Below the pieces are notes generated by a model. The model was given only the letters and a program-made list of their open reading frames with translations, made no database searches and was not told the DNA's origin. A DNA stretch of 64,000 nt from Gallibacterium trehalosifermentans (GTDB lineage Bacteria > Pseudomonadota > Gammaproteobacteria > Enterobacterales > Pasteurellaceae), in NCBI RefSeq assembly GCF_042433055.1, contig NZ_JBHLWB010000002.1, positions 1 through 64,000 on the forward strand, read 5' to 3'. The translations under genes and the position numbers were made by a program. Shown one piece after another: positions 25,297 through 34,718 of the stretch (its first letter is position 1; each line of letters starts with the position of its first letter).

Positions 25297-26310
25297 TTAC
25301 TGTACCATTCCTTGAGAAGTAAGGAATTTTAATAAGACTTGGTAATACTGATTACCGATTTCAGATTGTTGAGCAATTTCCTGCCAAATTTCTTTTGCAG
25401 CACTTCTTACTTTTTTGGTTTCTTCTGGCGACCAAGCAACAGGCTGAACACCTTTTTCTACAGCTTCTCGATACGCTAACTTATCTTCATAATGCGCCTT
25501 AATTAACGTATCTAATGCCATACCTTTAAAATAGGTAATAAGAAATTCTTGATCTGCTGACGATAAAGCCTGCCAAGTTTTTAAATTCATAATCATATGT
25601 ACTGCTGGTGAAGAGTGAATTCCCGGATAAATAGGATATTTGGCAATATCATGTACACCTTGTGCTTGATTATTAGCAAAAGTTGAGAAATCCGCTGCAT
25701 CGATAATTCCTTTTTCTAAACTGGTATAGATTTCTGAACCAGGTAATCCCACAGGAGAAGCACCTAATTTTGCGAATAATTTTTGAATTGGGCCAGATGG
25801 CGCTCTGATTTTTACACCTTTAAACTCATCTACTTGGCTAATTTTCACTTTTGATGGTAATGATTCTGCACCAGTAACAGATACCCCAATTAATTTTGCT
25901 CCATACTTTTGAAAGATTTCATCAACAACTTCAAAACCGCCTCCGTTATAGTAAAAGCTTAAAATATCTTCATCACTATTCCATGCAGAAATTGTATCAC
26001 CTATTAAACCAAATCCCGGATCAGTTCCTGCATACATTGCAGCAGTAGCAACCGCACCATCAATAATTTTATTACGAACACCAGAAAGCATATCACTAGA
26101 CTTCAGCACTGAATCTAAAGGTAATAATTCAATACTGATTCTACCATTAGATACTTTCTCAATATTGTCTGTCCACTGTTTTTGGATCTCGTAAACTTTC
26201 TCACCTGCAAAATTAGAACTTTCAAATTTTAAGTTAATTTCAGCAGCCGATACAGCAAATGACATCATGCTTGCTAATGAGATAAATAACAAAGATTTTT
26301 TGAGGTTCAT
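25297..26310 (-). CDS. TRAP transporter substrate-binding protein (DctP type)
   Basis: A 337-residue periplasmic protein. The signal peptide MNLKKSLLFISLASMMSFAVSA ends at VSA. The DctP fold includes the conserved arginine in KGVKIRAPSGPIQK, which in this family contacts the ligand carboxylate, and DAADFSTFANN in the second lobe. A carboxylate ligand agrees with the neighbouring idonate/gluconate-type dehydrogenases. A 53-base gap separates it from the small permease gene. Confidence 0.92.
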   Translation of the reverse strand: MNLKKSLLFISLASMMSFAVSAAEINLKFESSNFAGEKVYEIQKQWTDNIEKVSNGRISIELLPLDSVLKSSDMLSGVRNKIIDGAVATAAMYAGTDPGFGLIGDTISAWNSDEDILSFYYNGGGFEVVDEIFQKYGAKLIGVSVTGAESLPSKVKISQVDEFKGVKIRAPSGPIQKLFAKLGASPVGLPGSEIYTSLEKGIIDAADFSTFANNQAQGVHDIAKYPIYPGIHSSPAVHMIMNLKTWQALSSADQEFLITYFKGMALDTLIKAHYEDKLAYREAVEKGVQPVAWSPEETKKVRSAAKEIWQEIAQQSEIGNQYYQVLLKFLTSQGMVQ

Positions 26311-26336
26311 AATACACTCCTTAAAATAGTAGTTGT

Positions 26337-27098
26337 TTAGACAGCCGCTAACATACCACCATCAACAAACAACAGATGGCCATTGACAAAATCAGAGGCT
26401 TTAGAAGAAAGAAATACAGCAGATCCAATTAATTCTTCAGGATCTCCCCAACGATTGGCTGGCGTTCTCTGGCATAACCATTGGGTAAACTGTTGATTTT
26501 CAACGAGTGCTTTAGTCATTTCAGTTTTGAAATAACCTGGCGCAATGCCATTCACTTGGATATTGTAACGAGCAAGTTCTACACAGGCTCCTCTAGTGAT
26601 CATCTTCACGGCGCCTTTTGATGCGGCATAAGGTGTAATCGTATCTCTCCCTAATTCACTTTGCATTGAGCAAATGTTAATGATTTTCCCTGCACGACGC
26701 TGCACCATGTATTTACCGACTTCTTGAATCATCAAAAAAACAGCTTTCTGATTAATATTGATAACACTATCCCAATCTTGTTCTGGAAACTCTAAAAGAG
26801 GGTAACGACGTTGAATGCCCGCATTATTAATTAAAATATCAATTCCTCCAATTTGCTCTTCAATCTTGGCAATATTTTTTTCAATCTCTTTTTTATTAGT
26901 TACATCAAAAGGAACTGCATAGGCAGTAAAACCTTTCTCTTTTAGTTTATTCACCGCAATTAGCGCTTTTTCATGGTTAATATCATTAACAATAATTTCT
27001 GCACCATATTCTGCTAAACCATTCGCTAGCAAAAAGCCTATCCCTTGAGCTGAACCTGTGATAAGCGCTCTTTTTCCTTTTAAATCAAATATATTCAT
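26337..27098 (-). CDS. SDR-family gluconate 5-dehydrogenase-like oxidoreductase
   Basis: A 253-residue short-chain dehydrogenase. It shows the NAD(P)-binding TGSAQGIGF near residue 14, NNAG, the catalytic serine in ICSMQSELG, and YAASK with the tyrosine-lysine pair. The closest familiar member is IdnO, which interconverts 5-ketogluconate and gluconate. The ATG at 27098 (MNIFDLKGKRALITG) has AGGA just upstream and fits the family start. It follows an IdnD-like gene, so the two could turn idonate into gluconate. No gluconate kinase lies here. Confidence 0.85.
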   Translation of the reverse strand: MNIFDLKGKRALITGSAQGIGFLLANGLAEYGAEIIVNDINHEKALIAVNKLKEKGFTAYAVPFDVTNKKEIEKNIAKIEEQIGGIDILINNAGIQRRYPLLEFPEQDWDSVININQKAVFLMIQEVGKYMVQRRAGKIINICSMQSELGRDTITPYAASKGAVKMITRGACVELARYNIQVNGIAPGYFKTEMTKALVENQQFTQWLCQRTPANRWGDPEELIGSAVFLSSKASDFVNGHLLFVDGGMLAAV

Positions 27099-27102
27099 GA
27101 TC

Positions 27103-28125
27103 CTATTCCTCAAAATTAAGTTGTACTTTTATCGCAACACTTTTATCACTTGCTATCTGTAAAGCTTTTTCAGCCTCTTGGTATGAATACTCATGTGATA
27201 ATAACGGTAAAGGATCAATTAATCCTTTTTCTAACCAGCGAACTGCGATCTCAAACTCATTGGTAAAACGGAATGCCCCTTTATAAGTCAATTCTTTTGC
27301 TAGAAATTTGGTCAATGGAATTGCGACTTCTCCTTTTGCCATACCAATTTGTACAATCGTACCAGTAGCTTTAGTCGCATCGATTGCAAAATTAATCGCA
27401 CTTACTACACCAGAAGCCTCAAAACTCACATCAAAATAACCTTTATCTGCAAAATATTCTTCATGATTATCTAAAGGATTAATCGTTGATGTTGCTCCCA
27501 TTTTGATTGCACTTTCACGACAAGAAGATTGAATATCTGCAGCAACAATTTCTACTGCTCCAGCTTGTTTACAAGCTGCTATCAATAATGAACCGATCGG
27601 ACCACAGCCAGTAACAAGAACCTTTTTCCCAACTAAAGAACCAGCTTGATTAACTGCATGGATACCAACTGCTAAAGGTTCAGCAAAAACCATAACCTTA
27701 CTAGGGATTTTATTATCATAAGGAATAACCTGATCATCTCTTACCACGACATATTGTGAAAAACCACCATCTACATGAGGGTTTAACATCGCACTACCAA
27801 AAAAGCGCATATTTAAACATTGATTCGACTTTCCACTTAAACAAAACTTACAATGCAAACATGGCTTACTTGGATTTACTGCAACCGATTGCATTTTATC
27901 TTCTAAAATACCAATAACTTCATGTCCTAATATCATAGGATGTTTTAAACTAAAATTACCAATACCACCTTCGTTATAATAATGAATATCTGATCCACAA
28001 ATGCCACCTCTTAATATTTTCACAATTACTTCATTTTGATATATTGCTTTTATCTCTGTGTTAGTGATTTGAATTTGATGAACTCCAGAAACCTTAATAC
28101 ATTTTGATTGAATATGTTTAACCAT
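27103..28125 (-). CDS. Zinc-dependent L-idonate 5-dehydrogenase-like enzyme
   Basis: A 340-residue medium-chain alcohol dehydrogenase. Catalytic-zinc ligands lie in GGICGSDIHYY and GHEVIG; the structural zinc site is the four-cysteine cluster CLHCKFCLSGKSNQC; the cofactor site is VTGCGPIGSLLIA. IdnD oxidises L-idonate to 5-ketogluconate, the expected substrate of the next gene product. The ATG at 28125 has GAGAGGAAAG upstream, better than an in-frame start at 28152. A palindromic operator lies 24 bases before it. Confidence 0.85.
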   Translation of the reverse strand: MVKHIQSKCIKVSGVHQIQITNTEIKAIYQNEVIVKILRGGICGSDIHYYNEGGIGNFSLKHPMILGHEVIGILEDKMQSVAVNPSKPCLHCKFCLSGKSNQCLNMRFFGSAMLNPHVDGGFSQYVVVRDDQVIPYDNKIPSKVMVFAEPLAVGIHAVNQAGSLVGKKVLVTGCGPIGSLLIAACKQAGAVEIVAADIQSSCRESAIKMGATSTINPLDNHEEYFADKGYFDVSFEASGVVSAINFAIDATKATGTIVQIGMAKGEVAIPLTKFLAKELTYKGAFRFTNEFEIAVRWLEKGLIDPLPLLSHEYSYQEAEKALQIASDKSVAIKVQLNFEE

Positions 28126-28148
28126 TTCTTTCCTCTCTTTATAATAAT

Positions 28149-28160
28149 GCAACCGGTTGC
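28149..28160. promoter_or_regulatory. LacI/GntR-type palindromic operator
   Basis: GCAACCGGTTGC is a perfect 12-base palindrome of the kind bound by LacI-family regulators such as GntR and IdnR. It lies between the idonate/TRAP operon and the divergent LacI-family gene, so it could control both. Confidence 0.75.
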
Positions 28161-28284
28161 TTAAAAGTATTATGTTAATATTTAACTTGCAATATTTTTT
28201 TGTTTAAATTGTGATCAGTTTCAAAAAAAGAATGATTTCAGATAAAATACAGCTAGCTAAAATTTAATGACTTAACCTATTTTT

Positions 28285-29286
28285 ATGAAAAGACGCACCA
28301 CTATTGATGATATTGCAAAAGCTTTAGGCGTGAATAAATCCACCGTTTCTAGAGGAATTAATAATCCCTCTCTTGTTTCACAAGAAATGAGAGTAAGAAT
28401 AGAAAAAATGTGTAAAAAAATGAATTACATACCTAATAGTATTGCCAAATCATTAGCTTCATCTTCAAGTAATTCAATCGTATTATTAATTCCCTCTTTT
28501 AGTAATGATGTATTTAAAGAGGTAATTGATGGTGTGAAAGAAGTTTGTGATCAATATAATTACAACTTATTAATTAGTGATTTCTCTTATACCCCACTTG
28601 AAGAACAACGCATTATTGAAAAATATATGCAGCAAAATGTCGATGGATTTATTCTTACCGAAACATACCATACACAAAAAACAATCAATCTATTAAATAC
28701 TACAAATATCCCAACAATAGAATTAATGCATATCTATGAAAACCCTCATTTTCTTGCCAATATTGGGATTAACCAATATGCCGCTGCAGAATATTTAATT
28801 CATTTTTTAGTGAATAACAAACAACGGCAACATATAGCTCTCTGTTCTTCTTGGTTAGATAGTCGTGCTTTATTAAGAAAAAGGGCTTGGGAAGACGTGT
28901 TAACTGCTAATAATCTTCCAATAGATCGACACTTTACCTTACAAGAAAAAACTTCTTTCGTTAGCGGAGCAGAAGCTTTAATTGAGATTTTATATCAATG
29001 GCCTGATACCGATGCTATTTTCTTTGTAAATGACGATATTGCGGCTGGCGCTATCATGGAGTGTTCTCGTAGAGGGATAAAAGTAGGCAAAGATTTAGAT
29101 ATTGTTGGTTTCAATGACTTAGATTTTGCTAAAGTATTAAATCCAACACTAACTACTATTGCTACGCCTCGTTTTGAAATTGGCAAGCTAGGAGCACAAA
29201 CTTTAATTCAATTTTTGGCTGGAAATTCACCTGCAGAAAAAATCATTGAACTACCATTCAAGTTTGTACGCCGACAAAGTGCTTAA
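28285..29286 (+). CDS. LacI-family transcriptional regulator, GntR/IdnR-like
   Basis: A 333-residue repressor or activator with an N-terminal helix-turn-helix (TTIDDIAKALGVNKSTVSRGIN), a hinge helix (NSIAKSLASS) and a periplasmic-binding-protein-like sensor domain (about 60-333). It is transcribed away from the idnD-idnO-TRAP operon and shares the intervening region with the palindrome at 28149. The ligand is probably idonate or a keto-gluconate intermediate (inference). No terminator is obvious downstream. Confidence 0.9.
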   Translation: MKRRTTIDDIAKALGVNKSTVSRGINNPSLVSQEMRVRIEKMCKKMNYIPNSIAKSLASSSSNSIVLLIPSFSNDVFKEVIDGVKEVCDQYNYNLLISDFSYTPLEEQRIIEKYMQQNVDGFILTETYHTQKTINLLNTTNIPTIELMHIYENPHFLANIGINQYAAAEYLIHFLVNNKQRQHIALCSSWLDSRALLRKRAWEDVLTANNLPIDRHFTLQEKTSFVSGAEALIEILYQWPDTDAIFFVNDDIAAGAIMECSRRGIKVGKDLDIVGFNDLDFAKVLNPTLTTIATPRFEIGKLGAQTLIQFLAGNSPAEKIIELPFKFVRRQSA

Positions 29287-29456
29287 CTATTATTGTTAAG
29301 TCTCAAATATAAAAGATACAACTATAAAATTTATACTTGTATTACTCCCCTATTAACTTTCATTTAAGCATGATTTTAGTACTCACCCAATTTAAATTGA
29401 TATTTGATGTTATAATTTGGCGCATTTGCTAAAACCACAATATGGGAAGGATAATG

Positions 29457-31625
29457 ATGGATTTCTCCGAACTTTTAGATGGCTTAAATGATCGACAACG
29501 TGAAGCCGTAGCTGCACCGTTAGGAAACTATTTAGTTCTCGCAGGGGCAGGTAGTGGCAAAACACGGGTGTTAACCTATCGGATTGCTTGGTTAATTGGT
29601 GTAGAAAATGTGAGTGAAGCCGCTATTATGGCAGTAACCTTTACCAATAAAGCCGCAGCTGAAATGCGTCATCGGATTGAATCCTTATTAAAAGATCATC
29701 TACAACCCCCTTTTGGTATGTGGGTGGGGACTTTCCACAGTTTGGCACATCGTTTATTACGCCGCCATGCGTTAGATGCAGGCTTACCACAAGATTTCCA
29801 AATTCTTGATTCTGAAGATCAATTACGCTTAATTAAACGCTTGATTAAATCTTATAGTATTGATGAAGGGCTATATCCACCAAAACAAGCTTGCTGGTTT
29901 ATCAATAGCAAAAAAGACCTCGGATTACGTCCTGAGCAGATTGAAACAAAAGATAAAGAATCACGGAAATGGGTAGAAATTTATAAAATTTATCAAGATG
30001 CGTGTGATCGTGCTGGCTTAGTTGATTTTGCTGAATTATTACTGCGTACTTACGAACTTTGGTTAAAGAAACCCTTGATTTTGCAACGCTATCAACAACG
30101 CTTCCAACATATTTTAGTCGATGAGTTTCAAGATACTAACAATATCCAATATGCCTGGGTAAAACTGTTAGCAGGACAAACTGGTAAAGTGATGATTGTT
30201 GGTGATGATGACCAATCTATTTATGGTTGGCGTGGTGCACAAATTGAAAATATTCATCGTTTTTTAACTGACTATCAGGCGCAAACCATTCGCTTAGAAC
30301 AAAACTACCGTTCAACAGAAAATATTCTGCAAGCAGCTAATATCTTAATCGCCAATAATGAAGGACGATTAGGAAAAAATTTATGGACAGAAGGCAATAA
30401 AGGTGAACCTGTTGGTATTTACCAAGCCTTTAATGAACAAGACGAAGCTCGCTTTGTTACCTCGCAAATAAAACAGTGGGTAGAAGAGGGTGGCAGTTAT
30501 GATCAATGTGCCATTTTATACCGTAGTAATCGTCAATCTCGAATTTTAGAAGAAGCCTTATTACAAACGGGTTTACCTTATCGTATCTATGGTGGTTTAC
30601 GTTTCTTTGAACGACAAGAAATTAAAGATGCCTTAGGCTATTTACGCTTAATTGCGAATCGACATGATGATGTTGCCTTTGAACGTGTCGTTAATACGCC
30701 AACAAGAGGAATTGGTGATCGGACAGTTGATATCTTGCGTCAAATCGCTCGCCAAAATGCAACCACATTGTGGCAAGCTGCACATTTTGCGATTGAACAA
30801 AAATTAGTCCAAGGGCGAGCGTCTGCCGCATTACTACGCTTTATTGAATTAATTAATGCGTTAGCGTCTGATACTGAATATATGCCTTTGGCGGAACAAA
30901 CTGAATTTGTGATCAAACATTCTGGTTTACAAGAGATGTACCAAAATGAGAAAGGCGAAAAAGGGGAAGTGCGTTTAGAAAACTTAGAAGAGTTAGTTTT
31001 TGCTGCACGTGATTTCCAAAAAACCGATGAAGCTGAAGAGATGAGTGATTTATTAGCCTTTTTAACCCATGCTTCCTTAGAAGCAGGAGAGGGACAAGCC
31101 TCACCACATCAAGCCTGTATTGATTTAATGACCTTACACTCATCGAAAGGATTGGAATTTGATCGCGTCTTTATTGTTGGTATGGAAGAGGGCTTATTCC
31201 CAAGTGGTGCATCGAGTAATGATGTGCAAGGCATTGAAGAAGAACGCCGTTTAGCTTATGTCGGCATTACCCGTGCAAAGAAAAAATTAACACTGTGTTA
31301 TGCGGAACAACGCCGCCTCTACTCACAAGAAGAGAAGCGAATTGTTTCACGTTTTATCAATGAATTACCAAAAGAAAATATTCAAGAGATCCGTTTGCGT
31401 GGTACGGTAACCCGTGCGATTAATCGTGAAGCCGTCGGTTCTGCAAAGCCATTATTAAACAATCAAGAATGGAAAATGGGACAAAAAGTGAAACATGCAA
31501 AATTTGGTTATGGTACGGTGATCAATGTAGAGGGCAGCGATCAAAATGTTCGCTTACAAGTTGCATTCCAAAATTTAGGGATCAAATGGCTGATTGCAAA
31601 ATTAGCAAATTTAGAAAAATTGTGA
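29457..31625 (+). CDS. uvrD: DNA helicase II
   Basis: UvrD is an SF1A 3'-5' helicase used in mismatch and nucleotide excision repair. The 722-residue protein has GAGSGKTRVLTYRIAWL (Walker A), DEFQDTN (motif II), GDDDQSIYGWRGA (motif III), NYRST (motif IV) and VGITRAKKKL (motif VI). It ends with the small C-terminal domain with VKHAKFGYGTVINVEG. I chose the ATG at 29457 because GGAAGG sits six bases upstream and MDFSELLDGLNDRQREAV matches the family start. It is followed by a terminator and rpoH. Confidence 0.96.
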   Translation: MDFSELLDGLNDRQREAVAAPLGNYLVLAGAGSGKTRVLTYRIAWLIGVENVSEAAIMAVTFTNKAAAEMRHRIESLLKDHLQPPFGMWVGTFHSLAHRLLRRHALDAGLPQDFQILDSEDQLRLIKRLIKSYSIDEGLYPPKQACWFINSKKDLGLRPEQIETKDKESRKWVEIYKIYQDACDRAGLVDFAELLLRTYELWLKKPLILQRYQQRFQHILVDEFQDTNNIQYAWVKLLAGQTGKVMIVGDDDQSIYGWRGAQIENIHRFLTDYQAQTIRLEQNYRSTENILQAANILIANNEGRLGKNLWTEGNKGEPVGIYQAFNEQDEARFVTSQIKQWVEEGGSYDQCAILYRSNRQSRILEEALLQTGLPYRIYGGLRFFERQEIKDALGYLRLIANRHDDVAFERVVNTPTRGIGDRTVDILRQIARQNATTLWQAAHFAIEQKLVQGRASAALLRFIELINALASDTEYMPLAEQTEFVIKHSGLQEMYQNEKGEKGEVRLENLEELVFAARDFQKTDEAEEMSDLLAFLTHASLEAGEGQASPHQACIDLMTLHSSKGLEFDRVFIVGMEEGLFPSGASSNDVQGIEEERRLAYVGITRAKKKLTLCYAEQRRLYSQEEKRIVSRFINELPKENIQEIRLRGTVTRAINREAVGSAKPLLNNQEWKMGQKVKHAKFGYGTVINVEGSDQNVRLQVAFQNLGIKWLIAKLANLEKL

Positions 31626-31671
31626 TCTTTCAGATCCATATGAAACTTTTTGCATTATAATGTGTCAAAGC

Positions 31672-31695
31672 AGCGTTCCAAAAGCACGCTTTTTT
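31672..31695 (+). terminator. Probable uvrD terminator
   Basis: AGCGT (31672-31676) pairs with ACGCT (31686-31690) and is followed by six T. The stem is short, so termination may be partial. Confidence 0.45.
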
Positions 31696-31721
31696 ACATT
31701 AGATTGTAACTGTGCTATAAC
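31693..31721 (+). promoter_or_regulatory. Sigma70 promoter of rpoH
   Basis: A TTTACA -35 (31693-31698) and a TATAAC -10 (31716-31721) are 17 bases apart. The start would lie about 25 bases before the rpoH ATG. No further heat-shock or sigma-E promoter was recognised. Confidence 0.6.
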
Positions 31722-31752
31722 GGTAACGAATTTTTTAATTAAGAAGGTAATA

Positions 31753-32598
31753 ATGACAAAAGAAATGCAAAGCATGATGCTTGTTCCACAAGGTAGTTTA
31801 GAAGCTTATATCCGAGCAGCAAATGAATATCCAATGCTGACCGCAGAAGAAGAAAAGGAGCTTGCAGAACGTTTGTATTACCATCAAGACGTTGATGCAG
31901 CTAAAAAATTAGTTTTATCTCACTTACGTTTTGTAATTCATGTCGCACGTGGCTATTCTGGTTATGGTTTACCACAAGCTGATTTAATCCAAGAAGGTAA
32001 TATTGGTTTAATGAAAGCGGTTAAACGTTTTAACCCAGAAGTTGGTGTGCGTCTAGTTTCGTTTGCGGTTCATTGGATCAAAGCTGAGATTCACGAATAT
32101 GTATTACGTAACTGGCGTATTGTGAAAGTTGCAACAACAAAAGCACAACGCAAATTATTCTTTAATCTACGTAAAACCAAACAACGTTTGGGTTGGTTTA
32201 ATGCGAATGAAGTCGATCTTGTTGCAAATGAATTAGGCGTGTCGCCAGAAGATGTGCAAGAAATGGAATCACGTATGAGTGGTATCGATATGGCATATGA
32301 CTTGCCAGTTGATGATGCCGAAGATGCGTATGCACCAGCGCTGTATTTAGAAGATAAAAGTTCTAACTTTGCAGCTGATTTAGAAGATGAAAACTTTGAA
32401 AGTCAAGCAACGGAACAGCTCACTGAAGCACTTGAGCTATTAGATGATAGAAGTCGTCATATTATTCAAACTCGTTGGTTAGACGACAATAAAGCAACCT
32501 TACAAGAGTTAGCTGATCACTACGGTGTATCTGCTGAACGTATTAGACAATTAGAAAACAACGCATTGAAAAAATTAAGAAATGCGGTAACGTTCTAA
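31753..32598 (+). CDS. rpoH: RNA polymerase sigma-32 factor
   Basis: Sigma-32 directs heat-shock transcription. The 281-residue protein starts MTKEMQSMML, with AGAAGG upstream; a longer in-frame reading from 31660 is not supported. It has region 2 (DLIQEGNIGLMKAVKRF, VSFAVHWIKAEIHEYV), the RpoH box QRKLFFNLRKTK that is specific to this sigma, and region 4 with ELADHYGVSAERIRQLENNALKKLR. A terminator follows. The uvrD-rpoH neighbourhood seems to be simple adjacency. Confidence 0.96.
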   Translation: MTKEMQSMMLVPQGSLEAYIRAANEYPMLTAEEEKELAERLYYHQDVDAAKKLVLSHLRFVIHVARGYSGYGLPQADLIQEGNIGLMKAVKRFNPEVGVRLVSFAVHWIKAEIHEYVLRNWRIVKVATTKAQRKLFFNLRKTKQRLGWFNANEVDLVANELGVSPEDVQEMESRMSGIDMAYDLPVDDAEDAYAPALYLEDKSSNFAADLEDENFESQATEQLTEALELLDDRSRHIIQTRWLDDNKATLQELADHYGVSAERIRQLENNALKKLRNAVTF

Positions 32599-32932
32599 TC
32601 TAAATCTAACCCCTAAAATAAGCCCACATTTGTTGTTTATATTGTGGGTTTATTTTTTCTCTCTTCTCCTCACATTTTTTCGTAATTGTTATCATTCTGT
32701 CATATTTGCTGATTAAACTGCTCGCCGTAGAAAGTTAATGACCTAATGAGGAGAAAAATATGCTATCTAAAGTGCTTAAAATTAGTAACTGAATGACTTG
32801 CCCGAGTATTAATAATGAAGCAAAAGAAATAAAATAATAATGTGTTAACTATTTGTATTGATCTTTATAGAAAAAAGAAGAATTATAATTGATATTGAAC
32901 ACGTTAATTAAATAACTATAGGAGAAACAGTA
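32599..32932 (+). other. Intergenic region with terminator and two tiny ORFs
   Basis: Besides the terminator at 32620-32660, GAGGAG (32748-32753) precedes ATG at 32760, which opens a ten-codon frame (MLSKVLKISN). Its TGA at 32790-32792 is followed at once by ATG (32793) and 14 codons. These may be a decayed gene or a leader. A TATAAT at 32884-32889 may serve the M48 protease gene. No RNA gene is recognised. Confidence 0.4.
32620..32660 (+). terminator. Terminator of rpoH
   Basis: AAGCCCACA (32620-32628) pairs with TGTGGGTTT (32643-32651), with one G-U pair, and is followed by a run of six T. Confidence 0.8.
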
Positions 32933-33712
32933 ATGTACATTTTCCCATCAACGTTAAAACGTATTCTTGCCGCACTTTTTGTAACAACTATCTTAGCAAG
33001 CTGTGCCGATACTCGCTCTATCAACCAATCTTCAGCCAATCAATATCGTCAAGCAATTAGTACTGAAAAAAATAAAGGAACATTGGATACCTCTTCAACC
33101 ACAGCAAAACGTGTACATAAAATATTCTCTAGAATGGTACCTTATGCAAGACAATATAATAAAACAGGTGTGCCTTTTGATTGGGAAATTTCTGTTATTA
33201 AATCTAATGAAGTCAATGCATGGGCAATGCCAGGCGGAAAAATGGTGGTTTATACTGGTTTAGTAGATAAACTCAATCTGACAGATGATGAAATTGCAGT
33301 TGTAATGGGACATGAAATGGCTCATGCCCTACTTGAACATGGTAAAAATCAAGCAAACCGCCAAACTGCAGTAAGTATTGCAGCAACATTGGCAATCGGA
33401 GCATTAGCTTCTCAAGGCGTTAATGTTGGCGCATCACAAGATTTAATAGGTGGGATAGCTGACCTTGGTATTATGAAACCATTCTCTCGCAGTGCTGAAA
33501 GTGAAGCAGATGAAATAGGATTAATGTTAAGTGCGCAATCTGGTTTTAACCCACAATCTGCACCTAATTTATGGGATAAAATGCAACGTTTAAGTAGTAA
33601 TGGATCTATTCCAACGATTTTCTCAACTCACCCAAGCGATCAAAGTCGTAAAGCACATTTACAAGAATTAATGCCAAAAGCAATGAAACTTTATCAAGCT
33701 TCAAGAAAATAA
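32933..33712 (+). CDS. M48-family metalloprotease lipoprotein (LoiP/YcaL-like)
   Basis: A 259-residue zinc protease anchored by lipid. The signal peptide ends in a lipobox ILASC, giving Cys24 followed by Ala, which predicts outer-membrane sorting. The catalytic HEMAH lies in VVMGHEMAHALLEHG, and the third zinc ligand is the glutamate of SESEADEIG. Family members act in the periplasm on misfolded or outer-membrane proteins. AGGAG precedes the ATG. The next gene, a DMT transporter, follows after 28 bases and may be co-transcribed. Confidence 0.92.
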   Translation: MYIFPSTLKRILAALFVTTILASCADTRSINQSSANQYRQAISTEKNKGTLDTSSTTAKRVHKIFSRMVPYARQYNKTGVPFDWEISVIKSNEVNAWAMPGGKMVVYTGLVDKLNLTDDEIAVVMGHEMAHALLEHGKNQANRQTAVSIAATLAIGALASQGVNVGASQDLIGGIADLGIMKPFSRSAESEADEIGLMLSAQSGFNPQSAPNLWDKMQRLSSNGSIPTIFSTHPSDQSRKAHLQELMPKAMKLYQASRK

Positions 33713-33740
33713 GTTCAAATTAACAACAAGGGAAATAAAT

Positions 33741-34643
33741 ATGCAAAAGCAACATTTTGCGATCCCTGGAATTATCTTGGGGTGTGTTGTATTTGGTCTT
33801 GGTAGTTTAATTGTTGCCCACGTTCCTGTGGGCGCTTATGCAATCGCATTTTGGCGTTTATTAATTGCATCAGTCATTTTTTTTCTGCTAGCAAAGCATT
33901 TTCACCAACGTTTACCTAAATCGAAAAAAGCAATAAGTTATGCCTTAATTTCTGGTGTTTTTTTAGCTTTTGATTTGGCATTTTGGCATGAAAGTGTGTA
34001 CGCAGTGGGTCCAGGTATTTCAACTTTGCTCAATAGTTTACAAATTTTCTTCCTTGCTGCGATCAGTTTTTTCTATTTCAAAGAAAAACAATCAATCATA
34101 CAACTAATCAGTTTAGTATTAGCTATTATTGGTGTGTATTTTATTACAGGAAGTGAATTTTCTTATAACGAACACGCATTGTGGGGATTTTTTACAGGTA
34201 TTCTCTCAAGCTTATTATTAGCATTATCTATGGTTTTTATCCGCAAAACACATGAAATAGAACCAATCCCCATTTTCCCAATGATGTTATTGATTAGTCT
34301 GGCAGGTGCAATTATTTTAATTCCCCCATCATTGCTATTTAATGCAGAGAATCTTTTTCCCACCACCAGCATAGATTGGTTATGGGTGTTTATTTATGGC
34401 GCTGTAATGCAATGTTTCGCATGGGGAATGATTGCTTACTGTGTACCATTATTATCTTTAGCGTTAACAGGTTTATTACTGTTGTCAGAACCTATTGCAG
34501 CCTTAATTATTGATTACTCCGTTTTAGATAAACCAATTAATTTGCTACAGTGGGTAGGAGCAGTTATTACTATGCTTGCAATTTATCTTGGCTCAGTTTC
34601 GTCTCAACCCAAAAAAGCTAAACTTTGCCAAGTTAAACAATAA
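33741..34643 (+). CDS. EamA/DMT-superfamily transporter
   Basis: A 300-residue inner-membrane protein with ten hydrophobic segments in two EamA repeats (about 8-140 and 150-290). Each repeat ends in a family-like helix with LNSLQIFFLAAISFFYFKEKQ and LLLLSEPIAALIIDY. Such proteins export or import small metabolites, often amino acids or nucleosides, and no substrate can be assigned. AAGGGAAA precedes the ATG. It ends at a bidirectional terminator shared with def. Confidence 0.88.
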   Translation: MQKQHFAIPGIILGCVVFGLGSLIVAHVPVGAYAIAFWRLLIASVIFFLLAKHFHQRLPKSKKAISYALISGVFLAFDLAFWHESVYAVGPGISTLLNSLQIFFLAAISFFYFKEKQSIIQLISLVLAIIGVYFITGSEFSYNEHALWGFFTGILSSLLLALSMVFIRKTHEIEPIPIFPMMLLISLAGAIILIPPSLLFNAENLFPTTSIDWLWVFIYGAVMQCFAWGMIAYCVPLLSLALTGLLLLSEPIAALIIDYSVLDKPINLLQWVGAVITMLAIYLGSVSSQPKKAKLCQVKQ

Positions 34644-34658
34644 CATTAAGAATAAACT

Positions 34659-34698
34659 AAAACGGTTCGATAATAGCTAATTTCTCGAACCGTTTTTA
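34659..34698. terminator. Bidirectional terminator
   Basis: AAAACGGTTCGA (34659-34670) pairs perfectly with TCGAACCGTTTT (34685-34696). It closes the DMT transporter gene and, on the other strand, def. Confidence 0.88.
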
Positions 34699-34718
34699 AT
34701 TTATCTCATCAAAAATTT

